Shown here: piece after piece, positions 20,421 to 29,154 of the stretch | Layout of the letters: each line of letters starts with the position of its first letter | Numbering within the stretch: the first letter of the stretch is position 1 | Source of the DNA: Rhodocytophaga aerolata | GTDB lineage: Bacteria; Bacteroidota; Bacteroidia; Cytophagales; 172606-1 | Length of the DNA: 64,000 nucleotides | Direction: 5' to 3' | NCBI RefSeq assembly: GCF_030503435.1 | Contig: NZ_JAUKPO010000016.1 | Location: forward strand, 1-64,000 | Translations under genes and position numbers: made by a program | Notes under the pieces: generated by a model | Told to the model about the DNA's origin: nothing | Database searches by the model: none | The model's input: the letters and a program-made list of their open reading frames with translations, nothing else

Positions 20421-20769
20421 CAGTTAAATCCTGCTATGTAGGTATACGTATAGTTAGTAGGCAGACCAAGGAAAAACTTGTTGAAGGACTTTGTTTCTTG
20501 GTCTGCTTCAAACAGCAACGGCTGCATCAGAAAAAACAGAAACCGCTCTCAGGCTTTAACATCTTCTGTGGAATGCAAGCCATGCTTATTGTTTTCTTTG
20601 CGGCACTTTCCACACGAAAATCATTCTTTTCTATAACCTTACTCCTTGTTTTCTACCTGTATTTTACTAATTACAGAAAAACCTGCTACTTATCAGCCAG
20701 AAAGTAAAAACCTGTAGATAATCCATTGAAGCCTGTTTATTCGCAACAAACAACACGTTTTATTAATGC
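20421..20769. other. 349-bp spacer with a long inverted repeat
   Basis: No convincing gene. A short hairpin TAGCAG/CTGCTA (20418-20436) overlaps the A2M stop codon. A second, stronger one pairs GCAGACCAAG (20461-20470) with CTTGGTCTGC (20497-20506) across a 26-nt loop, without a T-run. A 69-codon open frame (20498-20707) starts inside that hairpin and is low-complexity; I do not call it. Confidence 0.6.
20461..20506. repeat. Inverted repeat downstream of the A2M gene
   Basis: Perfect 10-bp arms GCAGACCAAG and CTTGGTCTGC, about 40 bp after the stop codon. It may act as an RNA 3'-end hairpin, though the usual uridine tract is absent. Confidence 0.6.
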
Positions 20770-22932
20770 ATGAATTCAATAGACCTTTACCCGCAAAGTC
20801 CGCAAAATATAGATAAGTCTATTACCTCGCCAGGCAAAGAATATATCAGACAAGTGACGAAAGTGTTTTGTTCGGTAGTTCTGTTTATGCTGATCTATAT
20901 GGCTTTGTTAGCCATCGCCGGCGGTATGTTATATTATGGCATACAGGGAGCTTTTTATATCATCACTGCAAAATTTAGTTTCATTACGCTGGCTGCTGGT
21001 GCTGGTATGGTAGGCCTAGCAGTGATGTTTGCCTGGTTTATGGTAAAATTTATTTTCAAAACCCGCAAAAATGAGAATCCGCAACGGATACAGATTTTTG
21101 AAAATGAGCATCCGCAGCTTTTTGCTTTTATCCGGAAACTGGCTACTGAAACCGGTACCCCTTTCCCTAAGAAAATATTTATTAGTCCGGAAGTAAATGC
21201 CTGTGTGTTTTATAACTCCAGCTTTCTGAGTTTGTTTCTGCCTGTACCCAAAAACCTTGAAATTGGCCTGGGTTTAGTTAACTCAGTAAATATGAGTGAA
21301 TTTAAAGCAGTTATCGCCCATGAATTTGGGCACTTCTCTCAGAAAAGTATGAAGTTGGGAAGTTATATATACACGGTAAATCATATGCTGTATAACCTGG
21401 TCTATGAATACGACAGCTGGGATCATACGTTGGAAAAATGGGCGAACATTGGCGGCATCTTTGGTTTTTTTGCCATTGTTACTTTTAAAATGATTAGTGT
21501 GGTCCGGTTTATTCTGGGCAAAGCTTATAATTTCATCAACTTGTTTTATATGAGTTTATCCAGGGCTATGGAATACCATGCCGACCTAGTGGCCGTAAGT
21601 GTAGCCGGAAGTATACCTATGAAGCATGCCCTCCGCCGGATAGAACTAAGTGCCGTAGCCTACGATTATAGCATGAATTATTTACAGACTCAGGCGGAAA
21701 AAGGCAGGTATTCCAGCAATATTTACCTGAATCACCAGGCGGCTATCTCTCATCTGTGCCATACCCATGAGTTGTCAAAATCCGGGCATTTGCCTGTGAT
21801 TGAAGATACAGATGTGCCCAATAATGCCAGTAAAAGCAGGCTTCGCATTAAGGATCAGTGGGCTTCGCATCCAAGCATGGAAGAACGGGAATTGAATATT
21901 TTGAAACACCCGGCAACTGTGGTAATCCACGCAGGTTCTCCCTGGAAACTTTTTGAAAATCCTGCACAAGTACAAGAGGCCATGACGAGGCATCTTTATC
22001 AGTTATTGCTGCCAGATACCAAAGACCTGCAGTTGGAAAACGCAGAAATTGTTCAGCAGCACATTAATCAGGAAATAGAAGCTGGCAAACTGGATAGCCG
22101 CTACAATGGCTATTACAATGGCCGCACGATAGAATATTTTGATGTACCCCAGACAATAGCTGATATATTTAATAGCCAGGGATATTTTACTAAAGAAGCC
22201 GATTTGTTTTCTGATGCTGTGGTGCAGAAAATTGAACAACTCCATACCAATACTCATGATCGGCAAACACTGCAGCAGATAATCTCCGGTCAGGTAGATG
22301 CCAAATTTTTTGAATTTGATGCCATTAAATACAGACGGAAAGAGGCAGGACAGCTACGTACTAGGCTGGATACAGAAATTGCTGAACAGCAAAAATGGCT
22401 TTGCAATCAGGATAAACAAGTGTTTGGCTATTATTACCGGCTGGCTATGGCACAGGGCAACACCCATTCTATACCATATGCCGCATCGTTTACAGATTAC
22501 TTTGCCTTACAAGCAGAAGAGAAAAAATTTGCCGGGCTGCTTCACCGGATGCAAGTAGTACAATACCAGCTTATTACCAAACCCCGCTGGACAGACGACG
22601 AGCAACGGAACCTGGTTGGCGAAATTAGTTCCTTGCATATGCTGTTTGAAAAGTACCTGCGGGAGGCAGAAGCCATTAATCTTTCTGTACCTATAAATGA
22701 TCAGGCTGGAGAAAACCAGACTTTCCGGGCATGCATTCTGACTGAACCAGTGGCCGCTGTTTCATCGGTTACCTTTGATTATGAACAACTTCAGGTGTTT
22801 GGCAACCAGGTTTCACAGGTAATTAACCGGATAGCAACAGTAACTAACGAATGTTTTAAAAGAATTTTGGCTATGCAGATTTCCCTTAGTCAGGGGGATA
22901 AAATCAGCACAGATAATCAGATAGCTTGCTAA
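20770..22932 (+). CDS. M48 family membrane zinc metallopeptidase (HtpX/Ste24-like)
   Basis: A 720-residue protein with an N-terminal membrane region (two strong hydrophobic segments, about 33-62 and 70-96) and an M48 catalytic domain. The zinc site is complete: HEFGH at 184-188, and the third ligand in SRAMEYHAD (E268) on the following helix. A membrane stretch sits between them (about 225-245). The C-terminal 400 residues are a long extension rich in Gln/Glu helices that ordinary HtpX (about 290 residues) lacks, so this is a larger variant, perhaps with its own regulatory or scaffold role. Likely task: proteolysis of membrane or envelope proteins. Substrate unknown. Confidence 0.88.
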   Translation: MNSIDLYPQSPQNIDKSITSPGKEYIRQVTKVFCSVVLFMLIYMALLAIAGGMLYYGIQGAFYIITAKFSFITLAAGAGMVGLAVMFAWFMVKFIFKTRKNENPQRIQIFENEHPQLFAFIRKLATETGTPFPKKIFISPEVNACVFYNSSFLSLFLPVPKNLEIGLGLVNSVNMSEFKAVIAHEFGHFSQKSMKLGSYIYTVNHMLYNLVYEYDSWDHTLEKWANIGGIFGFFAIVTFKMISVVRFILGKAYNFINLFYMSLSRAMEYHADLVAVSVAGSIPMKHALRRIELSAVAYDYSMNYLQTQAEKGRYSSNIYLNHQAAISHLCHTHELSKSGHLPVIEDTDVPNNASKSRLRIKDQWASHPSMEERELNILKHPATVVIHAGSPWKLFENPAQVQEAMTRHLYQLLLPDTKDLQLENAEIVQQHINQEIEAGKLDSRYNGYYNGRTIEYFDVPQTIADIFNSQGYFTKEADLFSDAVVQKIEQLHTNTHDRQTLQQIISGQVDAKFFEFDAIKYRRKEAGQLRTRLDTEIAEQQKWLCNQDKQVFGYYYRLAMAQGNTHSIPYAASFTDYFALQAEEKKFAGLLHRMQVVQYQLITKPRWTDDEQRNLVGEISSLHMLFEKYLREAEAINLSVPINDQAGENQTFRACILTEPVAAVSSVTFDYEQLQVFGNQVSQVINRIATVTNECFKRILAMQISLSQGDKISTDNQIAC

Positions 22933-22955
22933 GCTGTAAAATGCATAGATATTTA

Positions 22956-22993
22956 AAACCCAAAAGCTACCTCTACAGGTAGCTTTTGGGTTT
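22956..22993. terminator. Strong bidirectional terminator
   Basis: Perfect 17-bp stem AAACCCAAAAGCTACCT (22956-22972) / AGGTAGCTTTTGGGTTT (22977-22993) with a 4-nt loop. It lies between the convergent peptidase and exonuclease genes and can serve both. Confidence 0.9.
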
Positions 22994-23009
22994 ATAGGTT
23001 TGCAATAGT

Positions 23010-23771
23010 TTATTCTACTTCCAGTAAAATGGGGCAGTGATCGGAATAAGTAATATCACACAGAATCGAGGTGCTTTTTAATCTGGCAGCCAGAGGAGCG
23101 GTAGCCATGTGGTAATCGATACGCCAGCCTAAGTTTTTGCCTCGAGCACCTGCCCTATAACTCCACCAGGTATAATTGTGAGGTTCCGGGTTAAAATGCC
23201 TGAACGTATCTATCAGCCCGGAGTCTATAAACTTTGTCATCCACTCACGTTCTTCTGGCAGGAAACCGGAGCTGTTTTTATTAGAAACCGGGTTATGAAT
23301 ATCAATCGGTTTATGGCAGATATTATAGTCGCCGCTGATAAGTAGATTGGGTTGTTGCCGCCTCACATCCTGTATGTAGTGGTGAAAGTCGTCAATGTAC
23401 TTTATTTTAAACGCTTGCCGGTCTTCACCACTGGAACCAGAGGGAATGTATACACTCATCACGGACAGGTCTGCAAAATCTACCCGGATTGTTCTGCCTT
23501 CACAATCATACAGATCCATGCCGCAGCCATATTCTACATGCTGCGGTTTTTGTTTAGTAAAAATAGCTACACCACTGTAGCCTTTTTTATGGGCCGGTAA
23601 CCAGTAAATATGATAGCCCATATCCTCAAAAATGCGGCGGTCAATCTGGTCTTCGCTGGCTTTTACTTCCTGCAAACACAAAACATCGGCATCAGTAGCT
23701 TTTACCCAGTCAGCAAATCCATTTTTTAATACCGCCCGGATACCATTAACATTATAGGAGATAATTTTCAT
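23010..23771 (-). CDS. xth: Exodeoxyribonuclease III / AP endonuclease
   Basis: DNA base-excision repair enzyme that cleaves abasic sites and degrades DNA 3'-5'. The start is the ATG at 23771, giving MKIISYNVNGIRAVLKNG, the standard N-terminus; nine upstream in-frame codons are rejected. The 253 residues contain LCLQEVKA (metal-binding Glu), YSGVAIF, SGDYNICH (Asp/Asn active site) and the C-terminal SDHCPILLEVE (catalytic Asp-His). A perfect -7 box lies about 40 bp upstream. Confidence 0.95.
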   Translation of the reverse strand: MKIISYNVNGIRAVLKNGFADWVKATDADVLCLQEVKASEDQIDRRIFEDMGYHIYWLPAHKKGYSGVAIFTKQKPQHVEYGCGMDLYDCEGRTIRVDFADLSVMSVYIPSGSSGEDRQAFKIKYIDDFHHYIQDVRRQQPNLLISGDYNICHKPIDIHNPVSNKNSSGFLPEEREWMTKFIDSGLIDTFRHFNPEPHNYTWWSYRAGARGKNLGWRIDYHMATAPLAARLKSTSILCDITYSDHCPILLEVE

Positions 23772-23809
23772 AGGGATGCATAATGCAAGTAATACCATAA
23801 ATCTGTGAG

Positions 23810-23817
23810 CAAAAGTA
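23810..23817 (-). promoter_or_regulatory. -7 promoter element for exonuclease III
   Basis: Minus-strand TACTTTTG matches TAnnTTTG and lies 38 bp upstream of the start at 23771. I see no clear TTTG at -33. Confidence 0.45.
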
Positions 23818-23869
23818 GGAAAATGCGGGTTAAAAGCCTTAGAAAAACAGATGTAGAATAGGTTTGTTT

Positions 23870-25186
23870 TTAATCTGCCAGAAATAAGGAGACTACAGCA
23901 AAAGCATCTATAATGAGTAAGGTGAGAGAAACCTCTTCCTTCTTGCCGATCATTAATTTAATGACGGTCCAGCTGAGAAAGCCCCAAATAATACCCTGCG
24001 TGATGGAGTAGGAAAAGGGGATTAATACTAAGCCAAGGAATGCGGGAATGGCATCGTCCAGTTGCGTCCAGTTAATTTTTACAATGGGTTTCATCATAAA
24101 TACGCCTACCAGAATCAGCGCAGGCGCTGTAGCAATGGCCGGGATAACCGATAGCAAAGGAGATAAAAACATAAAGGGCAGAAACAGCAAACCAGCTACA
24201 ATGGCTGTTATGCCTGTTCGGCCTCCTTGCTCAATGCCTACCGCCGATTCAATATAAGCTGTACCCGGACTGGAACCTAGCAACCCGGAAACCGTGGTGG
24301 AAAATGCATCGGTAGTCAATGATTGTTTGATGTGGCGGGGTTCTCCTTTTTCGTCGTATAACTGGGCTGCTTCAGCTACACCCACAAATGTGGAAAGGCT
24401 ATCGAACATATCGGTGAACACAAAAGCAAAAATAACCGGCCAAACGGCAAACTGTAAGGAACCAGCCATATCCAGTTGTAGGATTAGACTAAAATCCGGG
24501 CTTGCGGCAAATCCCTGCCAGTTCACCAGCAATCCATTGCCTGATGTGTCGCCCCACCACCGGCCAATAGGAATGGCCAGTATCGTAGTTAAAATAATCC
24601 CTATAATTACTGCTCCGCGGATGTTTTTGATCACCAGAATGGCCGTGAGAAGCAGCCCTGTTATGAAAATAGCAGTGGTTACATTCATCGGGGCAATTCC
24701 GATAACTGTTCCTGGATTGGCCGCTATAAATTTGGCATTGATAAACCCGATTAAGGTAATAAACAGACCAATACCGGCAGAAATAGCATACCGGAGTTGT
24801 TTAGGAATAGCCTGCACAATATATGTCCGGATATTGAAGATAGATAACAAAATGAAGACTATGCCTGCCCAAAATACAGCTCCCAGGGCTATTTGCCAGC
24901 TGATTCCCATCCCGATAACAGCCGTATACGTAAAGAATGCATTTAAACCCATGCCAGGTGCTACTACTATTGGGTTTCTGGCATAAATACCCATCATCAG
25001 GCTACTGAAAAAAGAAACCAACACAGTAGCTGTTAGAACTCCGCTAAAAGGCATACCTGCCTGGCTCAGTATCGCCGGATTTACCACAATAATGTACATA
25101 GTAGCCAGAAAGGAAGAAACGCCGGCAATGATTTCTGTACGAAAGGTGGTCCGGTTCTTTTCAAATTCGAAGTAGCGTTGTATCAT
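23870..25186 (-). CDS. NCS2/AzgA family purine permease
   Basis: A 438-residue proton-driven uptake system, probably for guanine/hypoxanthine/adenine (family knowledge). It opens with FEFEKNRTTFRTEIIAGVSSFLATMYIIVVNPAIL, typical of the AzgA/PbuG subgroup, and has about 12-14 hydrophobic segments. The substrate-site signatures APGMGLNAFFTY (about 74-85) and FVFTDMFDSLSTFVGVAEAA are both present, as is SSPGTAYIESAVGIEQGGRTG. It stands upstream of xth on the same strand but with a separate promoter each. It fits functionally with guaB at 51 kb only in the broad sense of purine metabolism. Confidence 0.93.
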   Translation of the reverse strand: MIQRYFEFEKNRTTFRTEIIAGVSSFLATMYIIVVNPAILSQAGMPFSGVLTATVLVSFFSSLMMGIYARNPIVVAPGMGLNAFFTYTAVIGMGISWQIALGAVFWAGIVFILLSIFNIRTYIVQAIPKQLRYAISAGIGLFITLIGFINAKFIAANPGTVIGIAPMNVTTAIFITGLLLTAILVIKNIRGAVIIGIILTTILAIPIGRWWGDTSGNGLLVNWQGFAASPDFSLILQLDMAGSLQFAVWPVIFAFVFTDMFDSLSTFVGVAEAAQLYDEKGEPRHIKQSLTTDAFSTTVSGLLGSSPGTAYIESAVGIEQGGRTGITAIVAGLLFLPFMFLSPLLSVIPAIATAPALILVGVFMMKPIVKINWTQLDDAIPAFLGLVLIPFSYSITQGIIWGFLSWTVIKLMIGKKEEVSLTLLIIDAFAVVSLFLAD

Positions 25187-25224
25187 TCCTGACAGGTGTT
25201 AGACGAGAGAAGAAAGCATCAAAG

Positions 25225-25232
25225 CAAATATA
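25225..25232 (-). promoter_or_regulatory. -7 promoter element for the purine permease
   Basis: Minus-strand TATATTTG matches TAnnTTTG and lies 38 bp before the start at 25186. There is no clear -33 box. Confidence 0.4.
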
Positions 25233-25343
25233 TAGAAAAGGCAGTATGAACTACTTTGCGAAGATTATTTTATCAGAATAATCCAGAAATATATGGTATC
25301 ATTTACAGTTCTTAGTATTACCCGAAGTTCTTGTTATATATAT

Positions 25344-25377
25344 AGTAAAAAATCCGGTATTTGCCGGATTTTTTACT
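25344..25377 (-). terminator. Terminator of the isoaspartyl peptidase gene
   Basis: Perfect 14-bp arms AGTAAAAAATCCGG (25344-25357) / CCGGATTTTTTACT (25364-25377) with a 6-nt loop. It is symmetric, so it can work in both directions. It lies 43 bp past the stop of the minus-strand peptidase gene. Confidence 0.9.
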
Positions 25378-25420
25378 GTTTATGGAATGTACTAAAATGC
25401 ATTTTACCTCTGGCTAACGG

Positions 25421-26473
25421 TTATTTATAGATCAATACTTCTGACTTACCATCTGCCTTAATGTAGCCCCTGTACATGCCTTCGGAGTTAAAGGGCATGG
25501 CAAAATTTCCCTTATTATCCAGGGCTATTACGCCCCCTTCTCCTTCCATTTTTACCAGTTTTTTCATTACTACTTCGTCTGCCGCTTGTTTTACACTCAT
25601 GCCTTTGTATTGCATTAAGGCTGATATGTCGTAAGCCACTACCGCCCGTATAAAGTATTCACCGTGCCCGGTGGCTGAAACGGCGCACGTTTGGTTATTG
25701 GCATAGGTACCGGCCCCAATAATGGGTGCATCTCCTACACGGCCGTACCGCTTATTGGTCATACCACCAGTAGAGGTGGCAGCCGCCAGATTCCCATATT
25801 GATCCAGGGCAACCGCACCTACTGTTCCGAATTTTTTGCCTTCAAACATCTGTTGCTCCTCTTCCAGGCTGCCTTTATCTTCTGAATGGTCCAGTTGTGT
25901 TTTTTCTTCTTCCTTAATTTTCTGCAATTGCTGGTAACGCATATCTGTATGAAAGTAAGAGGGATCTACTATTTCTGCGCCTTTCTCTTTGGCAAATTGT
26001 TCTGCTCCGGTGCCAGTCATCATCACATGTTCAGATTTTTCCATCACCATTCTGGCTACGGTAATGGGATTTTTAATGGTGGTAACTCCGGCAATAGAAC
26101 CTGCTTTTAAGGTTTTACCTTCCATAATGGAGGCATCCAGTTCGTTTTTGCCAGCATTGGTAAATACAGCCCCTTTACCAGCATTAAATAAAGGAGAATC
26201 TTCCATTACACGGATGGCTGCTTCTACGGCATCCAGGCTGGTTCCTCCTTTCTTCAATACAGCATAGCCGGTTTGTAAGGCTTCATTTAATTTTTCGGTA
26301 TAGGCTTTTTCCTTTTCTGGAGTCATGTTTTTCCGGGTAATGGTACCTGCCCCCCCATGTATGACTAAGGTAATGGTATTATTCATTTGCTTAGAAGCTG
26401 TTTGTTGTGCTTGTACGTGTACAGCCGGCCAGAGGATAGCAGGCAAGAGCAACAGTATACAGAATATTCTCAT
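25421..26473 (-). CDS. Secreted isoaspartyl peptidase / plant-type L-asparaginase
   Basis: Ntn-hydrolase that self-cleaves to expose an N-terminal threonine and hydrolyses isoaspartyl dipeptides or asparagine. The start is the ATG at 26473, which gives a signal peptide (MRIFCILLLLPAILWPAVHVQAQ); the frame upstream to 26614 is not conserved-looking. Of 350 residues, the alpha part has VIHGGAGT (about 37-44) and NAGKGAVFTNAGKNELDASIM. The autocleavage/nucleophile site is G-T-V-G-A-V with T217. The beta part has TGGMTNKRYGRVGDAPIIGAGTYA and SATGHGEYFIR. The linker before T217 is long and Glu/Gln-rich, and is removed or flexible in relatives. Periplasmic location is expected. Confidence 0.93.
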   Translation of the reverse strand: MRIFCILLLLPAILWPAVHVQAQQTASKQMNNTITLVIHGGAGTITRKNMTPEKEKAYTEKLNEALQTGYAVLKKGGTSLDAVEAAIRVMEDSPLFNAGKGAVFTNAGKNELDASIMEGKTLKAGSIAGVTTIKNPITVARMVMEKSEHVMMTGTGAEQFAKEKGAEIVDPSYFHTDMRYQQLQKIKEEEKTQLDHSEDKGSLEEEQQMFEGKKFGTVGAVALDQYGNLAAATSTGGMTNKRYGRVGDAPIIGAGTYANNQTCAVSATGHGEYFIRAVVAYDISALMQYKGMSVKQAADEVVMKKLVKMEGEGGVIALDNKGNFAMPFNSEGMYRGYIKADGKSEVLIYK

Positions 26474-26503
26474 AGAATAAGCATCAGTTAAATGGTTTGT
26501 TTT

Positions 26504-26532
26504 CAAATTTAACCAATTATTCCATAAAGCAA
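26504..26532 (-). promoter_or_regulatory. Promoter of the isoaspartyl peptidase gene
   Basis: Minus-strand -7 box TAAATTTG (26511-26504) has TTG (26532-26530) 18 bp upstream, close to the TTTG-N19-TAnnTTTG consensus. It is 31 bp before the chosen ATG and so supports that start. Confidence 0.6.
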
Positions 26533-26595
26533 TTTTGAAAAATAAGCTGGTATTGATAATAAAAGGTGTAGGCACGCAGCCAGAAAAGGCATGGA

Positions 26596-26631
26596 AATAA
26601 AAAGCCTGCCTCACACGGTAGGAGACAGGCT
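26596..26631 (-). terminator. Terminator of the 126-residue gene
   Basis: On the minus strand AGCCTGTCTC and GAGGCAGGCT pair with one G-U across a 9-nt loop (26631-26603), followed by TTTTTATTT. Confidence 0.85.
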
Positions 26632-26656
26632 AAGTTAAATAAATATACTGTAGTGG

Positions 26657-27037
26657 TTAGTTAGCTGCGGATTGCTCGGCCGTTTGAAAACCAGTAGCTT
26701 GTTTTAAAGTCCGTTCATTATCGGATTCAGGAATTTCATAGGTTCGTTCTTCCACTGTAATAAACAATTTTTTACCCACTAATTTCTCTGTGTTTGCTGT
26801 GGCTCCTTCTTCCAGGGGCATATTTACCGCTTCAAACAGGCTGGCAATAATTGGCATACCGGCTTTAGAATTATAGAACCGCTGTGTTACAAAACCCTGT
26901 TCATTTTCAAAACGGCAAGCAAAGAAAGGTACGCCTTTGTGTTCACTGGTTCCTTCTTCTATATGCGTTATTTCTACTAAGTGTCTGCCGTTTTCCAGGA
27001 AGGGTTTGTCCATTCCTTCATTCACTTTTATTTTCAT
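26657..27037 (-). CDS. Unassigned small cytoplasmic protein
   Basis: 126 residues, acidic, no signal peptide or membrane helix. It begins MKIKVNEGMDKPFLENGRHLVEITHIEEG and alternates short beta-like strands (FFACRFENEQGFVTQRFYNS, KKLFITVEERTYEI) with one helix (IIASLFEAVNM), ending in a disordered Gln/Ala tail. The strand pattern and the phrase G-x-F-V-T-Q-R-F recall small phage-type DUF proteins associated with single-stranded DNA metabolism, but I cannot name a family. A dedicated terminator and clean start support a real gene. Confidence 0.7.
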   Translation of the reverse strand: MKIKVNEGMDKPFLENGRHLVEITHIEEGTSEHKGVPFFACRFENEQGFVTQRFYNSKAGMPIIASLFEAVNMPLEEGATANTEKLVGKKLFITVEERTYEIPESDNERTLKQATGFQTAEQSAAN

Positions 27038-27190
27038 AGCTGATCATTTTTAAATTACATGTAGTATGATATACGGCATATAAACAATAAATGTTGTATG
27101 GATTATACAAATACTTTTGTGTAGTACGGTGGGCGGTTGAGAACCAATGAATTAGAGTTCAATTATTTGAAAACCTAGCAGTAGCTAAAT

Positions 27191-28372
27191 CTATCTTGGT
27201 TTATTGTGAGAGGCTATATAGTCGCCAATTTTATTTTTCATGGAATGGTAAAGCATTAAGGTTTTTCCTCCAATTAAGGCTCCATCTGTGTTACTGGCAA
27301 TAAACACTACTGTTTCTTGTTCTTCAAAATATAACAGTAAGGAAGCCCCGCCAAATACTGCACCCGAGTGTCCGTATTGTGGTTTATTCTGAAACTTATA
27401 AATATCTATACCTAGCCCATAATCATTAAAATAAGCTTTCTTCATTTCGTTGTAAGATGCAGAAGAGATTATTTGCCCATTTACCAGCATATCCATAAAA
27501 TGGACAAAATCTATGGCTGTAGCAACCAAGCCTCCATCACCAAGTTCGCTATAGATTTCTACTTTGGTAGGAAGCGTAACATTTTGCAGTCTGCCGTCGC
27601 CGTAGCGGTCCAGGTAATAATTCGGCATCGACAGGCCTTCCAAATAGCCAGGTTGAATTTTATAATAGGTTCTCGACAATTGCAAGGGATCGAAAATATG
27701 CTCTTTCATCCAGGCGGCCTCTTCTTGCCCGGTTACTTGGGTAATGATAAGAGAAAGCAACATATAATTGTTGTTGGAATACGAAAAACCGGAGCCTAGG
27801 CGGAACAATAAAGGCTGATCATACGCATAGGAGAGGGCTTCTTCTGCTGTCCATCCTTGAGCTAAGTTATTGAACCAGCGCATACGGAACGTAGTATTAT
27901 CAATATAATCTCTGATGCCGGATGTGTGATTCAACAGCATACGGACAGTAATACTATCTGCACGTGTAATTCTGGTAGAGACGTTTGCCGGCAAATAGTT
28001 TGTAATGGCTTTGTCTAGTTGCAGTTTATTCAATTCCTGAAGCTTCATAATTGCCGCAGCCGTATATATCTTTGTAATACTGCCTCCGGCATGTACAAAA
28101 CCCGGCCTAAGCCTGGTGCCGGTTTCTATTTTTGCTAAGCCGCTGGTTCCTTCCCATACCCCTTCTTTGTCTCTAATAGCCACCACAGCACCCGGCAAAC
28201 CTTTGGCTGTGAATTCATCCAATATAGCTTGCAAATCGTTGGCTTTGGAGTGATTTTGATTAAAAGGTTGTGGGGATGGTAGCGCAAGGATCATGCCTTC
28301 AAAAGCTTCTTTTTTGCAGCCAGTGAAAAAGAACCAGCCTGCCAGAAGGAATAGTATATTTACTGTTTTCAT
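27191..28372 (-). CDS. Serine hydrolase lipoprotein (class C beta-lactamase / DD-peptidase fold)
   Basis: A 393-residue penicillin-recognising-fold hydrolase. Signal MKTVNILFLLAGWFFFTGC ends in a lipobox (C19), so it is an envelope lipoprotein. Catalytic motifs are in order: S98-I-T-K101 (SxxK), Y198-S-N200 (YxN), and H-S-G in QYGHSGAVFGG near the C-terminus (KTG equivalent). Such proteins include DD-carboxypeptidases, esterases and D-amino-acid peptidases; true beta-lactamase activity cannot be inferred. It follows the next gene upstream (28374-29006) by 1 bp, so the two are co-transcribed. Confidence 0.88.
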   Translation of the reverse strand: MKTVNILFLLAGWFFFTGCKKEAFEGMILALPSPQPFNQNHSKANDLQAILDEFTAKGLPGAVVAIRDKEGVWEGTSGLAKIETGTRLRPGFVHAGGSITKIYTAAAIMKLQELNKLQLDKAITNYLPANVSTRITRADSITVRMLLNHTSGIRDYIDNTTFRMRWFNNLAQGWTAEEALSYAYDQPLLFRLGSGFSYSNNNYMLLSLIITQVTGQEEAAWMKEHIFDPLQLSRTYYKIQPGYLEGLSMPNYYLDRYGDGRLQNVTLPTKVEIYSELGDGGLVATAIDFVHFMDMLVNGQIISSASYNEMKKAYFNDYGLGIDIYKFQNKPQYGHSGAVFGGASLLLYFEEQETVVFIASNTDGALIGGKTLMLYHSMKNKIGDYIASHNKPR

Positions 28373-28373
28373 G

Positions 28374-29006
28374 TTATTTCTCTTTTATAGGGTTGTCAAA
28401 TTTGATTCGGGTGCCAACGGAAATCAAGGAATACGGAAGAATGGAAAAGGCATTGTTGTAGCGGATAATAGGGGTAGTCTCGTACCCTATGTAGGGTGTA
28501 AATGTGGTGCCATTGGCTAGTGTGGTCCGGTAACCCATGCTCAGCGAGAGAGGAACCTGCCAGTGACCCTGCGTTTGTTGCGTGCTTTTTTTCCACGAAC
28601 CATTTGCCAGTTCGTAATAAGGGTTTTGTGAATTAGATATGGCTACTGCCCGGCCAATACCCAACGCCAACCCAGGTTCTATCCGGTTAAACAGTAGAGG
28701 GCGGTACGCAAATTGAGTATTTACGTACACCAGTCTTTCATGCGCTGTGTGGCATTGAAAGCCTATTGTAACACTTTGGTACAAGGTCTGAGAGCGATTG
28801 TATACATAATCTACACCAATGGCTCCGCCTACATTCCGGAAACTTTGGGCTAGATTTTTAAAGGGTAATCCGTATGCCTGAAAAGTAAGTTTGGCCGAAT
28901 AAACCAGGCGGCTTTGCCGGTAATCCTGTGCGTGAATATCATGAGCCAGAAAGCCCAGAAAGTATACCAGAACCAGGAATTTTCCTTTTGTTAGTAGCTG
29001 TTGCAT
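28374..29006 (-). CDS. Secreted beta-barrel-like protein of unknown function
   Basis: 210 residues with a signal peptide (MQQLLTKGKFLVLVYFLGFLAHDIHAQ). The mature part is built of alternating hydrophobic/polar strands with aromatic residues (VGGAIGVDYVYNR, QSVTIGFQCHT, LVYVNTQFAYRPLLF, PLSLSMGYRTTL, LISVGTRIKFDN), as in small outer-membrane barrels. I cannot assign a family. It is the first gene of a two-gene minus-strand operon with the serine hydrolase lipoprotein, which suggests a shared envelope role. Confidence 0.72.
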   Translation of the reverse strand: MQQLLTKGKFLVLVYFLGFLAHDIHAQDYRQSRLVYSAKLTFQAYGLPFKNLAQSFRNVGGAIGVDYVYNRSQTLYQSVTIGFQCHTAHERLVYVNTQFAYRPLLFNRIEPGLALGIGRAVAISNSQNPYYELANGSWKKSTQQTQGHWQVPLSLSMGYRTTLANGTTFTPYIGYETTPIIRYNNAFSILPYSLISVGTRIKFDNPIKEK

Positions 29007-29154
29007 TGTTGTTTTTTTTCTGCAATATTATAGCATTCAGTAAGGCAAAAGTTGGCGGAAAAGCCAGACAGACGGATGAGAGCGCTGAGCGGCTGAAAAT
29101 TTGAGGCGACCGGAATGATAATTTTTGCAAGTGGAAGTTAATTTTGCGCCTACT

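Noticed and set aside
20498-20707. 69-codon frame in the spacer after the A2M gene
   Set aside because: Starts within an inverted repeat, is low-complexity and aromatic-rich, no start signal; probably chance.
24294-24986. 230-codon plus-strand frame inside the purine permease gene
   Set aside because: Mirror frame of a strongly supported membrane transporter; composition (Met/Ile/Pro/Thr) is what antisense of hydrophobic codons gives.
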